46,748 bases of DNA from Tieghemiomyces parasiticus. Its lineage: Eukaryota; Kickxellomycota; Dimargaritomycetes; Dimargaritales; Dimargaritaceae. Position numbers and translations under genes: made by a program. Positions 23,464 through 35,145 of the stretch are shown in pieces. The stretch lies in assembly GCA_027575765.1 (NCBI GenBank), contig JANBPT010000297.1:1-46748 (forward strand), written 5' to 3'. A model generated the notes under the pieces. That model did no database searches, was not told the origin of the DNA, and saw only the letters and a program-made list of their open reading frames with translations. Every line of letters starts with the position of its first letter. Positions within the stretch are counted from its first letter, which is position 1.

Positions 23464-24344
23464 TTATTCTAGTTTATCAAGGTGGTCGAGACGTGTCATA
23501 ACGACAGCTTTACTCGTCTCTTGGATCTCGCCGGCCAGAAACACTTCGTCGATGATGGCGTATACCTGTGAAGAGAGAAGAGGTGCAGGGTACGGTCAGG
23601 GGGCAAGCGTTGGTTTGTTGGAACCCTCGGGTAATAGACGTCACTTCTGAACCATCGACCCCTGGCCACAATGGGTATCTGCTTTACCTTGTAAAAATTG
23701 AAGACCAAGTCTAATTCACAGACATTGCCGAAAAAGGCATCCAGGACCTCAACAAAGAAGTGGATACCCTCGAGGTAGGCTAGCTCGTTGTCGTTGGCGT
23801 CAACACAGAAGCAAAAGAAGAGGCCGGCGTAGCGGCGGTACACAACCTTGTGATTTTGAAACTGGTCGAGAGGGCAGAGGAGAACCAAAAAGAGGGGGGG
23901 GTGTTGGGTTAGGGTAGAACGGACGTGGTTTGCCGGTAGTGAAGCGTAAGGCTGATAGGCGTTGATAACGCATGCCAATCGCACATCGCCAAGTTGTCGC
24001 CCCCCCCCGTCACCTCTACGGACGCACACGACGGCACCTACCTCAACAAAATTGGACTGGTGCCTCTGGTCCCGGGTGGCCACCAGCCGGTGAACCTCAC
24101 CTTTCAGCCGAGTCTTTTCGTCGTCCGTGTACGGAACGTACCACTTGGCTACGCGGGTCTTTCCCTGGCGGTTCTGCACGAGGATGAAGCGTATCTGTAA
24201 GTAGCATGTCGTCGAAATTGAAGGGAGTCGAGGTAGAGGGTGTTGTCAGTGCCATGTCCTTGCCGTTTCCATATGTTTGGCAAGGTAGGAGAATTCGGGA
24301 TGGCCGGTTCGGTGGAAAGGGATACGGTTGCAGGGCATTACCAT
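23464..24344 (-). CDS. APS2: AP-2 complex sigma subunit, small clathrin adaptor
   Basis: Four exons on the minus strand: 24344-24342 (the ATG alone), 24194-24042, 23861-23688 and 23565-23464, separated by introns of 147, 180 and 122 bp. Joined, they give 143 residues, against 142 in animals, and the sequence is very close to the family throughout: [71 protein letters not shown] and the C-terminal [13 protein letters not shown]. The longin-fold subunit sits in the AP-2 core at the plasma membrane and helps bind dileucine cargo for clathrin endocytosis. The start exon is inferred: the frame opens directly after an acceptor with IRF, and the best upstream match is ATG followed by GTAATG. Transcript data would settle it. 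The gene converges on FAS with a 267-base spacer. Confidence 0.95.
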
Positions 24345-26009
24345 TATGGAGGCCGGTGAGGTGAGATTCCGAAGGTGTTAACAATGCAGAGAAAAACCGC
24401 CCAGTAAATGAGCGGGATGTACAGATGAGGAGCCGCTTCTAGGCCTGATGACCTGGCTTGGGGAATCAGTAGGACGGTGGAGACTTGGTGCCGGTAAAGG
24501 AGGACTTGGGGGAAGGGGAGAGGTAAGGGGTGATTGGCCCGAGGTTCGCTCACGGACCTACCTTCGGTACTGTCCTCACTCTGGAGGTATGCATAAGCCT
24601 GTGGGTTAATACTATTATTAGCAAAAGAGTTTGCGCCATACGATGGTGAATATCTCGCCTCTAGTGTGTAGCATTTGTGATGTGTGTCTCGTGAATTTGC
24701 GTTCTAATGGAGTCAATTTTTGTGTTTAGCGAGCCGAGCCGTTTGCAAGTGTATTTGCATTGATGAACATATGGTACAGTGAGAATGTCAGCAGAATAGC
24801 AAAAGGTCGAGCCTATTTGTACGTTTTCTCACAACAGGCAGCAGCTACTCCATCCATTTCTTGGATGCGGCTCCCTGCCCAGCCGACTTATCTTTGGGGC
24901 GCCTCCACTCCATTACCTTGAATGGAGAGTGGCCTGAGTATCCCGCTTTTATCACAACTTAGCCCTACGACAACGGGGCCAGAAACTTCTGTATGAGCCT
25001 GGTGGGGAGCAGCCTTTGTGCTGGCTCTTCACCCACGGCTTCTGGTCAGCAGTAGTAGTGGCCTTGTGCTTTGCAACCTTGGCAGGCGCCAGACCACCAC
25101 CACCACCATCATTTTGGGACTTTGTACACTGAAAACCACTCCGGAATCTCACTATTGGCCCGGAGGCTCAGGAGAATTGTGGTGTAGTAAATACACGGGG
25201 GTTGAGAATACGATAAAAAAGTAAAGGGTTATAGGACAGTCTCTCATTTATTGAGGCGGCCGGTGGACAGATATTTTATATCCATTCCGGTCTTGACTTC
25301 CAACAGTTGACGCGAAATGGTAGTAGTAATGTATATATCATATGAAAGCAGCGGGGGAAAAACACGGCATGAAGGAGACGAGAGGACACTGAAGTATAGT
25401 ATCCTAAGAGAGACTCAACGCAGGATAGCGCATAAAGCGGTGCAGGCGACTTTGATGGATTCGGCTTATCGCTATCATACTGAATCCAGGTGAGAGGCCG
25501 CTGCTGAGGTTGTGATCACAAGTTAGCGATTATTCCGACTACAATAGTCATCGATGGCATTGACCTAGACTGGTATGGCAAGTAGCGCCTACCTGGCACT
25601 CTCGGCATAGCTCAAGGATTTGGCGTCAGCGACATCAACATCAACAGGCGTAATGCGGGATCTACTCGTTCCGGCGCAAAATGCGACGACACATACTGGC
25701 TGGCCACAACCCGTGCAACCAACGCATCACCCAAGACGCACGGTTGGTGAGTGGGTAGCGCAAACCTCCCAATCTCAGCAGGCGCAAAAATTTACCTGCT
25801 GCTATGCGAACACCTCTACAAAATACAGTAGGCTCTTCGGCATTGCGGGGAGTTATTCGGCTGGACCAAGATTGCTATTCCTGGGTCACACAACTCGGCT
25901 CTCAAGCCCCTTGTGGTAAATGACCCAGGTTTATCGAGTATACAAGTAGAAAGGAAGTGGCACTAAAGCGAAAGAAAACGGCGGTGCCGCAAAGCCATGC
26001 TAAGGGACT
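24345..26009. other. Intergenic: AP-2 sigma promoter side and MSH2 3' side
   Basis: A 1.67-kb spacer between two minus-strand genes. It is AT-richer than the genes, especially 24600-24830. A hairpin with 7-bp arms CTCCATT/AATGGAG lies at 24908-24927. A TTTATT (AATAAA on the minus strand) at 25246-25251 is far from the MSH2 stop. One stretch, 24938-25132, is open on the plus strand and reads as a hydrophobic segment followed by a proline run, but it lacks a start and resembles nothing I know. Confidence 0.5.
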
Positions 26010-29000
26010 TTACAACGTCGCCAGGACGTCCTGGACGTAGGTGTCGGCGCGGAACTCTGACTCATATTTGGCCTTGAGGGCGACGAGGGCCTGGCGGACC
26101 TCAGAAGAGGCCAAGCCGTCCAAACCGGGCGTCCGGCTAAACTCAGTCAAAAACTGCTTGATCAGGGTTTGGCCCTGGGCCTCTTGCTCGGGCGTGAACC
26201 GTTTTGCCGGACGGTTGGCCCCCTCCTGAACGCCGTCACCCATCGCCGCTGCTTTGGCTTTTTCCTCCGTGGAAAAGTCCTCAAGTTCCTCGGCTTTTCG
26301 CTTGGCCAGCCGCACGACAGACTCGGGGAAATTGGCCAGTTCGGCCACGTGGATTCCGAAACTCTGGTCGCACACGCCTTCCTGCACTTTGTAGAGCAGT
26401 GTAATCTCGCGGCGGCCGTCCACTTCGCCGACGTGCGCCATCACGTGCAGGTTACCCACCTGCGGGAATTCTTCCGTCAGCGCCGTGAGCTCGTGAAAGT
26501 GGGTGGCGAACAGGCAGAAGCAGCGCAGGTGCTTGAGTATGTATCTGGTGGTCAGGAAAGCGCGGTGCGATGGCGGTGGAAGTGAAAAGGAATAAGTTAA
26601 AATGACGCCACTCGGAATCCTTCCCCCCCGCACAAACTCCATTTGTTGGCAAAAGAAAAACCAGCAGTGTACACTTACTCGGAGATGGCCCAGGCCAGGC
26701 CGAAACCGTCATGGGTGCTAGTGCCGCGACCCAGTTCGTCAATGATGATGAGGGATCGGTCGGTGGCGGTCTGTAGGTAGGGATAGAGGGGTTACAAGGT
26801 GAGTAAGCATCCGAGTATCGACTAGGGGAAGTGGCTCCCTTCCCGTGGCCTCCGTACTGACCGCAAGCTGTGATCGACAATTTACCTTGATGATCGACGA
26901 GGTTTCCAGCATCTCGGCCATGAAGGTGGAGATGCCCTGCGGGTGAAAAGCAGCGAACGGTGAACAGGTTATGTAATTAGTCATCAATACTGGTCCCGGA
27001 GGATACGCGCCCGGACGATTGTTAAAGGCCGACGTTGGCCCTTCGCCTCCAACTTCCCACGTACCTTCATCTGGTTGTCACCGGCCCCCACGCGCGCCAG
27101 GACACTATCGAAAAGACAAACCTCGGCCTCGTCGCAAGGCACGAAGCTACCAATCTGGGCCATGAGCACGATCACGCCGACCTGGCGGATGTAGGTGGAC
27201 TTGCCGGCCATGTTGGGGCCCGTAATGACCTGAAACTCGCGGGTCCCGCGCTCGAGTCGGACGTCGTTGGGGATAAACGTCACATCGTCCTGGATCTCCA
27301 GACAGGGGTGGCGGGCAGCGACGAGGGTCAACCCCCCGGTGGCCCGCATGGTGGGGCGCACGTACGGCGTGGGGGCCTGCACGGCAGTATGGGCTAGACT
27401 CAAAATCACGTCCAGGTGGGCCACAATGGTATTCAGCCGCTCAAAAGCTGGGCAATAGGACGCCACGATGGCCATGACCTCCTTGACGAGGACGCTCTGG
27501 ACGCGACCGTACTCCTCGGCAGCGTCGGTGTGCTCAGTGGCCAGGGCGCGCAGGGTCGGCGTGGTGAAATAGACCCCGTTCTTTTGTACGGCCAGTTCTG
27601 GGTAGGTCGCGCCGCGGTTACGGATGCAGGCTGCGTCGATCCGGGTCAGGCGGAAACAGTAGCCGAACAAAGAGCTCTTTTCCAGCTTGAGCCGCTTGTC
27701 CAGTTCCATGTCCAGGTCTCGCCCCACCCGGGCCTGCTCAGCGGCCATCGCCTGTAGCGCCGTAGTCATCTGCGCCTCCAACGCAGCTAGTGTTGGGTCA
27801 AACTCGGCCTTGATTAGGTACTGGTGGTGGTCCACTTTCGCCAGGTCGATCATGGTCTCGACCAACTCCTGCAGTTTGGCCAGCTCAGTTGCGCAGGTCT
27901 CCAAGGGCGTAATGTAGTGGGCCCGTATGAGTTCCGGGAACACCTCGGCACCGTCGAGGGCGGTGATGAGGGCCGGTAGCTGCACAACTACCTGGTATAC
28001 ACGCACGATATCCTGCAGGTGGGCCTTGCCTCGCTGGAACTTTTTAGCCAGGCGGTTAAGGTCGGGAACTGACCGAAGGTATTCGTTCTGCGGGGGAGGG
28101 GGAATGGGTCGGGAAAAAAAGGCGTATAGTTAAAGCGCGTTCAAGGTGGAGGGTAGCGATTACCCGTAGAACCCACAGGGTCGGGTAAACGCAATCCAGT
28201 AGACGGTGGCTAGGCCCGGTTACCCTCCTAGGGCATGGTCAACCTACGTGTAGACTCTGGAGGAGCTCAGCGTCCTCCACGAACTGCTGCACCAGAGAGT
28301 GGCGCTCTCCAATCTCATCCAAGTTCATCAGCGGCTGCTTGAGCCACTGGCGGAGTAGGCGCGAGCCTTGCGAGGTCTTGCACTTGTCCAACAGACCGAA
28401 CAGGCTCATAGTTTGATTGCCGCCGAGTTGGGTAGTGGGCATGAGGTTGAGGGCGCGCAGGGCAGAGGCGTCCAGTTTCATAAACTGTGACAGGTCGTGG
28501 CGGATCAGGCAGTAGCGGCCAAAATTGTTCTCATCGGACAGAAGCTGGATCAGGTTGCGTGGCGATAAATAGTGTACAAAGGTGTAAAAAGACAACGTGA
28601 TCAGCGGGTGCACCAGGGTATTGCCAAGCGATATTTGGGCAGATGTGTATATCCAGGGGGGTGACCTTTGCACCTACCGCTAAGTATTTGATCAGGCACA
28701 TGGTCGCACCCATGGCCTGCTTCATCTCAAACTCCGGCCGCGCGGCGACAGAGGTCTCCTCCTCGAGTAGCCGGTTAAGGTCCTGCTCGGCATCTTTGGT
28801 CTGAAAGTCCCCTCGGCGGACCTCGGTGACCACTGCATTACAACGGTCTAGCAATCCCCGGATCTTCTGCATGTCGTAGTCCCGATGGGCGTCGGCGACC
28901 GGAAGGATACACTCCTTGATCCCAAGCTGGATGACGAGAGACTCGAGGTTCGAGAAGAGGTCGTTGTCCACAAACTCGGTCACACCGAGGGTGCGCTGGG

Positions 29001-29550
29001 TGGTGTCGGCGAAGGCCACGCCGATAACCTTCTGGTCGCGCAGCGTGGACAGCTGGAGAGCGGCCACGACTGGGGCCACGTCCATACCCGAATGAGCGAA
29101 CAGGACGTCCTCGAGCTCTTGAAGGTTGCCCGGGGAGGCCTGGCGACCCAGTTTCCAATCGCTGCTTCCACCGCCGCCACCACCGAGCAGACCAGTCTTA
29201 CGACCCGCCGTCGTGGCAGAGTCGGATACCCAAATCTCCACCCGGAGTTGCTGGGTCAGTAGGGCGTCCCGCAGGAAGGTTTCGGCCACCAGGCGGGACA
29301 TGGTGCAACTCGGCAGGCCCGTACTTGCGTCTCCGCCTAGATACTTCAGCACCGTGGTGGTCTTGTATACGTTTCGGGCCACGTAGTGCGCGTCGTCCCC
29401 GTGAACACTATAAAAATCGCCGCCCGAACGCTCAAAGAGTCGAACAGTGTTGCCCGTCTTGGCCGGTAGGGCCAGATAGAAGCTGCAGAAACCCTGCTCA
29501 GTCTTGTTGTCCAACTCCAGGGCGGGCCGGTCCTTGCTGTCAGCAACCAT
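26010..29550 (-). CDS. MSH2: DNA mismatch repair protein MSH2
   Basis: Six exons on the minus strand: 29550-28678, 28544-28248, 28087-27065, 26936-26886, 26770-26679 and 26544-26010. The introns are 115-160 bp with GTAGGT, GTACGT, GTAAAT or GTAAGT donors. The product is 956 residues, compared with 934 in human and 964 in yeast. It has the MutS N-terminal domain ([12 protein letters not shown]...YYSVHGDD-like), connector and lever regions ([12 protein letters not shown] just after exon junction 2/3), Walker [11 protein letters not shown] with K686, Walker [17 protein letters not shown] with D759/E760, and the C-terminal helix-turn-helix region after [12 protein letters not shown]2 pairs with MSH6 or MSH3 in the nucleus to recognise mismatches and loops. 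A Gly-rich insert (LLGGGGGG) near residue 137 is a local oddity. The ATG at 29550 begins the first family-like sequence; upstream in-frame sequence is unrelated. Confidence 0.97.
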
Positions 29551-30094
29551 GGTGTCGAGTGCGCAGCCCTTGGACTGGTGTATATGCTGAGAGGGGTGGA
29601 AGAGCGTGACGACTGGATCAGTCGGTTGAAAGGAAGGTGAATAACAAAAACGTTGTAAAGATCCCCGGGGCCGAGGTGTGCGTGGCGCAGTGGAGGAATC
29701 GCAGTATGCAAGGAAATGGGAGGAGTTTGACGAAAAGGAAAGCTTCGACAACAACGCCGCGAGCTGAGAACAGGCTCTGTTGTCAATAACAGAAGGCGGG
29801 AAGGGCACGCTGGTGTTGGTAAACACTCACCTACTGCAGTACCGCAGTGACCATTAGAAGAGGGCATGGGGGTTGATTTTTTTTGGCTCCACTGCTACTC
29901 ACACCCAGCTTATGCAGTATTGACAGCGTGGGCTAAGCTAAGGGGTGATGCAGTCGCTGGGCGGTGCAAACCTCTCTGGTTGCATCCCGGCAGGATGAAT
30001 CGAGGGGTCACAGCCTTGAGGGCCTTAGTGGGCACCAACTTCACCAAATTTGCTGAGTATTTGGTCACACCGCGCTTTATTGAACTCCCCAACC
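29551..30094. promoter_or_regulatory. Divergent promoter region MSH2 / METTL25-like
   Basis: 544 bases between the two start codons, which point away from each other. It must hold both promoters and leaders. I see no TATA box, tRNA or coding segment with support. Short open frames on both strands here are extensions of the flanking exons' frames. Confidence 0.55.
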
Positions 30095-31861
30095 ATGGCG
30101 CCATTCCCATTGGAACAGCTCTTTCCCGGCAGCCTGGCCGGCTGTCGTTTCACGCCTGCGGACCCGGCCGCCCTGGTCGATCGGCTGCAGCAGCTACAAG
30201 ACATGGCGGACCGGTACGCTTGGCTGGCCGAGATGCACATTGTGGACTTTCTCGTGGAGGATCACTGGCAGAAGCTACCGCCGACCTGGTGCACATACTT
30301 CGATGGAGAGTGGCAGGGATCTTCTGAGGATCTCGTGGCGCTGGCCGCCGCGGCGGAGCCGTCTAATGACCACCCTGTCGAGAACCAGCTCGGCACAGGA
30401 TCTTGGGCGAATTGCCCGACCGATCTGCAGACGTTTGTATCCCACTGCCGGGACCTGGCCCTCGACCGGCGCCCGCAACGAACCACCACCGCGCGGAGTC
30501 TACCCGCGCATACGAACCCGAAGGAAACCACATCGGCACCAGAGGGGCTTGAAGCCCCGCCCATCGACCCACGCATCCTGTCCGGTATGAACCCTAAGAA
30601 GGCCGTGGAAGTGCAGCAACTGGCCTACCTGATTGCCCGCGTGGCCCAGCAGCAAGGTATACATTTGGTGGCTGACGTCGGGGCCGGCCAGGGTTACCTA
30701 AGCCGTGTGCTGGTGTACCAGTACGACCAGGCGGTGCTGGCCCTAGACTCCAACCAGATTCAGACCTGCGGAGCCGAACGACTACAGGTCCGGATCGACA
30801 AGGCCGTGGGCAGCGCCGTACGGAGTAACCGGTCTGACGTCACCGCCGAGCTGCCCACGGTATCGGGCACGGTAACTGAGCCCGAGCGGAGATTGTCCGA
30901 CCGTGACGCCCTTCAGATTGTCACGCTATCCGGCCGCCCGGCCTACCTCCGCCATGTGACCTGCTTTATCGACCAGCGAAGTTTGGCCCGGGTCGAGCAG
31001 GAATACGTGGCCGAGGCCCTAACGGCTACGGCAGCGACTCCCGCGGCGGACGCAAGCGATAAGGCATCCCCAACCGAGCGAGCTGGCACGACGGATGGTC
31101 GTCCCTGGTTGATCTGCGGCCTGCATGCCTGTGGAAACCTCACCAACGTTATGCTGCAATGGTACACACAGTCGTCGGCGCAGTGCCTGGTCAGCGTGGG
31201 TTGCTGCTATAATCTCCTAGGCTATACCGACGATGCGTTCGCCTCTCCGCCGCCCCCAGCGTCGCACCCTACGGCCGCCTGCGGCGGCGGATCAGCCAAC
31301 CCTTCCATCCTCCTCACTGAATCGCCCAACTACCCGCTGAGCGCTACCCTCCAAGCTCGCGGGGCGGTGCTACGGGTGAACGCCCTCAAACTAGCATGCC
31401 AGGCGCCCACGCGGTGGGGCGGGGCCAACGTGGCGACCAGTGTGGCCAATTTTGGCCGGCACTTTTACCGGGCCCTCCTTCACTACCTCATGGTCGACCG
31501 TGCGCTCGTCCAGACGACGGACCCGTTCCCCGTGGTGGGCCGGCTGCCCAAATCGGCCTTCACAGATTTCCCGACCTACTGCCGGCGGGCTCTGACCCGA
31601 TTGGGCCACGGCGAAAACGGCAATGTCGACGCAGCCACAGCGCAGCGATATTACGAGTCAATGCTGCCCTATGCCACTCGGATGGCCGTGGTGTGGACCC
31701 TTAAGGCCCTACTGGCCCCCTGTCTCGAGGCCCTTATCATCCTAGACCGCTGCCGGTACCTCGTTGAACGGGGCCATGAAGTGACCCTTCTGCCGCTCTT
31801 TGACACCATAGTCAGTCCACGCAATATGGTAATCGTTGCCCGGCCCTGGTCCAGGGGGTGA
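30095..31861 (+). CDS. METTL25/RRNAD1-family putative methyltransferase
   Basis: A 588-residue single-exon protein. The ATG at 30095 (context AACCATGG) is the first in this frame; the upstream open part has none. The conserved block MNPKKAVEVQQLAYLI leads into the S-adenosylmethionine loop DVGAGQGYLSR at residues 194-204. Later come LHACGNL (343-349), VGCCYNLLGY (C370/C371) and a C-terminal block ending DTIVSPRNMVIVARPW. These features define the METTL25/RRNAD1 group (methyltransferase domain 32 type). The substrate is not established for the family to my knowledge, so 'ribosomal RNA adenine dimethylase-like' is only a historical label. Ala/Ser/Thr-rich inserts near 315-335 and 385-400 are probably disordered loops. 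It is divergent from MSH2 and convergent with the small gene at 32174-32443. Confidence 0.87.
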   Translation: MAPFPLEQLFPGSLAGCRFTPADPAALVDRLQQLQDMADRYAWLAEMHIVDFLVEDHWQKLPPTWCTYFDGEWQGSSEDLVALAAAAEPSNDHPVENQLGTGSWANCPTDLQTFVSHCRDLALDRRPQRTTTARSLPAHTNPKETTSAPEGLEAPPIDPRILSGMNPKKAVEVQQLAYLIARVAQQQGIHLVADVGAGQGYLSRVLVYQYDQAVLALDSNQIQTCGAERLQVRIDKAVGSAVRSNRSDVTAELPTVSGTVTEPERRLSDRDALQIVTLSGRPAYLRHVTCFIDQRSLARVEQEYVAEALTATAATPAADASDKASPTERAGTTDGRPWLICGLHACGNLTNVMLQWYTQSSAQCLVSVGCCYNLLGYTDDAFASPPPPASHPTAACGGGSANPSILLTESPNYPLSATLQARGAVLRVNALKLACQAPTRWGGANVATSVANFGRHFYRALLHYLMVDRALVQTTDPFPVVGRLPKSAFTDFPTYCRRALTRLGHGENGNVDAATAQRYYESMLPYATRMAVVWTLKALLAPCLEALIILDRCRYLVERGHEVTLLPLFDTIVSPRNMVIVARPWSRG

Positions 31862-32173
31862 GACTGATGGGCAACAGCCCTTCACTGTGAACTGCCTGGG
31901 ATAGGCAATATTGTAGGGGGAAGGAAAGGTCCCTCTAGGCTTGATTTTAAAACTACCAAAGTAAAAAAAAACACTGATAAAATTGTGGGCCAGTGTATGG
32001 GAGCAGTAGTTAACCGGTGAATTGAGTCATGCATGCCGAGCGCTTTTATTTATATATGCGGGGTGCATGTGCAAAGTTGTAATGGTACAAAAAAATCCGG
32101 GACTTGGTCCGTGGAAATGGGCGAACTTCGGTTCTACGAAATGCCCAAAGTGAAGAGGTGAAAAACCAAGGGT
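31862..32173. other. Convergent 3' spacer
   Basis: 312 AT-rich bases between the stop codons of two convergent genes. TTTATT at 32045-32050 is AATAAA on the minus strand, 124 bases after the stop of the small mitochondrial gene. No gene is seen. Confidence 0.6.
32045..32050 (-). terminator. Polyadenylation signal of the B12D-like gene
   Basis: AATAAA on the minus strand within an AT-rich patch, 124 bases downstream of the TAA at 32176-32174. Confidence 0.4.
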
Positions 32174-32443
32174 TTACTTGACAAGATTGCCAACCTTGGC
32201 GCTCATGCTAGCATTGGGGGCGGACTGGGCCATCTTATCCTGCAGATCTCGGGGCAGGGGCGGGCCCGAACCACTGTAGTGCTCAATCTCACCCACCTTG
32301 CCTGCCTCGGCGCGCTTGACACCGGCAAAGTAGCCAGCGGCGCCAAAGGTTAGACCGACGAAACCGAGAAGCGGATAAATTTCAATGTCGGAGGAGAGCA
32401 TCTTGAAGAGGCTACGGCTGTTGCGAACGGCGGTAGCGGACAT
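32174..32443 (-). CDS. Small mitochondrial membrane protein, B12D/NDUFA4 (MLRQ)-like
   Basis: An 89-residue single-exon protein starting MSATAVRNSRSLFKML. The frame continues upstream to 32497, but the ATG at 32443 gives the family-like N-terminus. A short basic N-terminus is followed by DIEIYPLLGFVGLTFGAAGY at residues 19-38 and then FAGVKRAEAG. The pattern of an acidic residue, IYPL, then one Gly/Ala-rich membrane helix is that of the B12D/NDUFA4 (MLRQ) family of inner-membrane proteins linked to respiratory complexes I/IV. The C-terminal half is polar and not recognisable. The assignment rests on one short motif and a suitable length, so it is moderate. A TATA-like element lies about 130 bases upstream on the same strand. 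Confidence 0.6.
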   Translation of the reverse strand: MSATAVRNSRSLFKMLSSDIEIYPLLGFVGLTFGAAGYFAGVKRAEAGKVGEIEHYSGSGPPLPRDLQDKMAQSAPNASMSAKVGNLVK

Positions 32444-32575
32444 GATGGTGAAAATGGGATATAGAAGGGGAGGGTTGAACTGTGGTATAGGCTGCACAAT
32501 GGCTGCAGTAGTAAGGATAGTAGTAGAAGATAGTAACGACGCAAGGGCGGAGGAGCGAGACGATGGAGGCAGTGA

Positions 32576-32582
32576 TTATATA
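32576..32582 (-). promoter_or_regulatory. TATA box (TATATAA) of the B12D-like gene
   Basis: Clear minus-strand TATATAA, 133 bases upstream of the ATG at 32443. This spacing suggests a leader of roughly 100 bases. Confidence 0.45.
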
Positions 32583-35135
32583 GAGTGGGGGGGGAGTCAG
32601 GGCTAATACCGGTTTTGGAGCAGGTGAAAAGTAAAACCAGGTGGTAAGTGAAACGTGAAGTGAATGGTTAGGTTTGAGATGGGCGAAAGAATAGGCATGT
32701 AGGCGTAGTAGGCTAATAACTCAGGGCGCCTGTGGCGCCCCTTTTATATGTGGCCCGGCGGCGGAAGACCAGAGGGCGCTGGTGAGCGATTAGATTACGT
32801 CAAAGCTGGATGCGACATATGTTGTAATAGACTCGAGCAGAGACCGCTGCGTCCTGTAGGCTCCCATCGATTGCTAATCGGGGGCGAGAGTCGTGATGGG
32901 AAGCAGTCATGGGGGCATTACCCTCGACAGGCAGAACTCACTCGTCTTTAAGCGGCTCGATTGTAGCCGATAAGGCGGGGGGTGAGGTAAGCGGCCATGC
33001 GCCGACCGGCGAGGAGGTGAGCCTTGTAGAGATGCCTTAATTGGCAGTGCATACTGCGTGCGCATAGAGTAGAGGCAGCAGGTAAGAGGAGGACTGTCCC
33101 TTTTTTCTAGTAAAGCTACGTGAGGGGTGAGAGGCCACTCATTTAGGCTATGAACCGCGTAGAGCTAGCTGTCCCACCGGCTCGCTAGTCTCGATCGCCA
33201 GGGAATTATCCGCAGCTGGCAGAGGGTCGGTAATACATACGGAACGCGAGCCTCTGACGAGAGGAGGGACCAGTCCACTGCGACATGGGCCTACTATCCC
33301 TCGGACAGAGAAGTAAGCTGACCGACCACCGTGCCCATATGTGCGCCCTTCCCACTCGTTCGCATGATGTAATGACGGCCCGTCGTCACTATAACGTGCA
33401 GTCCATGGGGGTACTTGTCAATGACGCCATAGCTCTCTATAACGATCCTACCGAGTGAGCAAGAGCTGGTCGGTGGAGAGACGGAGTTGTGAGGCAGCCA
33501 CAGCGGTGCGCCGCCTCGCAATGGCCGCCAATGGAGCGAAGTAGGCATACGCTGGACTGAGCGGCAGAGAGCCGACTGCGCCAGGTGCAAACAGGCGCGA
33601 TGCTTCGTGTTTAATCCGGCCGGGTCACGTGCGGTGTGGTGGGCGAATCCGACCATATGGGCTGTGGCTCTCAAAGGAACTAGGTGGGGCCGCGGTATAT
33701 TTCTAACGCGCTGGGAATCTGTGACTCCTCTCATTCACATCGCTGTATATTGACCCGTCCGGTAAGTAGAACGCCTGTGAGCGTATCCAGTATTGCTGGC
33801 TTTGTGCGATGGCGGGAGGTGTAAATCTTGGGGTTGCCGCATAAACAATAATCAACCGGCAGGGCCCTGTGTAAAGCCGGCAATCCCAAAATCTATTTTA
33901 CAACTCAACCTTCCCCACCCTTATCTTGTGCTGACCACTCTGCTAATCGGAATGCCGGGATAAGTCTCCGCAACCGAGATCGCCCAAGGAGAGAGTGTAT
34001 ATTAGTTGATCCGGCTGGATGGCCCCAGGGCGATGGTAGCCGCAAGCCGACTGGAACGCTCACTTCCTACTACTCGGCACCCGTCGGCAGCAGGGTTTGG
34101 GACTCGAAACGCACGTGCCCATTATCACATTCCCAGTCTGAACGCCTTGGAAGTGTAGAGGCAGGGCACCGTTTGTAATTTAGTTCGACCCGGCATAGAC
34201 CGTGTGGTTCATCCGTACTTGGATGTAGCTCTGTCCAGGAACTACGGCATACCTGGTACTTGCCAAGGGGCTGCCAGGCCACCCGTCACCTTTTTTTCAC
34301 TCGGCCGCTCCACTAGCTCTCTACACTCGCTGACAAGTCGGTATGACAATGGCCAGACCTGTGTAGGCGAGTCTCTACGGCCTTATCCTCCGAACGGGCT
34401 TCGGGTTAGGCTGCATCGACGTCGCGGTGCCTGGCTGTGATCAGTGGGCGACGTCATCAGGAACTGTATGTTAGTCCGACGTCATCGCAGCCCCATGCAC
34501 TGGTTGATGGCTAGAAACGAGGGCAGAGGCCGGCCATAGCACTACCGGTCGGCCTGATGTCTATCGCCGCTTCCCCATGGAAACCATATTGGAACGGTAG
34601 GCAACGTCTCAATCGTTGGCGTGTGAATGTATCCACCAACGTATGCTGCCTTACCGGGTGCCATACCCTCATGCTTCTATAACGCCAATGAAATAGTGGC
34701 AGCGGGATTTGTCAGGAGCCCTCAACAGTCGGCAAACGGGGTGGGGGAGGGGTAGAGGCGCCTAGGTGCCCGCGGCAGCTAATCCGCTGCCAGATCGCCA
34801 TTTAATATCGGGTCCCTTTTCCCTCAGCATACACTCATCGCTGCACCCTCTTTTCCCGTCACCAGTCGAGAAGGAGATTAGCAGCATTCGAGCCCGGTAC
34901 AGCTGCCGTCTTGGCATACAGGGAACCTCGATGGTTCGTTGTGGACCCCTACAACTTCGATTTCACTTTCTGCTCTCCACTTTCCATATCCCACTGGAGG
35001 GGTCGCCAATTGGGACGATCTTTTCTAATCGTTCATCTCTCATCCCGCCACTTCTCGTCGTCCCTGGAAGTTAAGTCTATGCCCCATCCATTCACATCCC
35101 TGTTCCCCGACGGCGCCTCACCATTACGTCGGTCC

Positions 35136-35145
35136 CTTTATAAAG
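35136..35145 (+). promoter_or_regulatory. Orphan TATA-like palindrome CTTTATAAAG
   Basis: A good TATA match with no assigned gene. The next ATG in good context (GCCATGC) is at 35341 and opens a 75-codon unrecognised frame that lacks the genome's coding bias. Confidence 0.2.

Noticed and set aside
24952..25152. 66-codon minus-strand frame with a poly-Gly run, considered as a ribosomal-protein-like exon
   Set aside because: No match to any ribosomal protein I know and no ATG at a sensible position.
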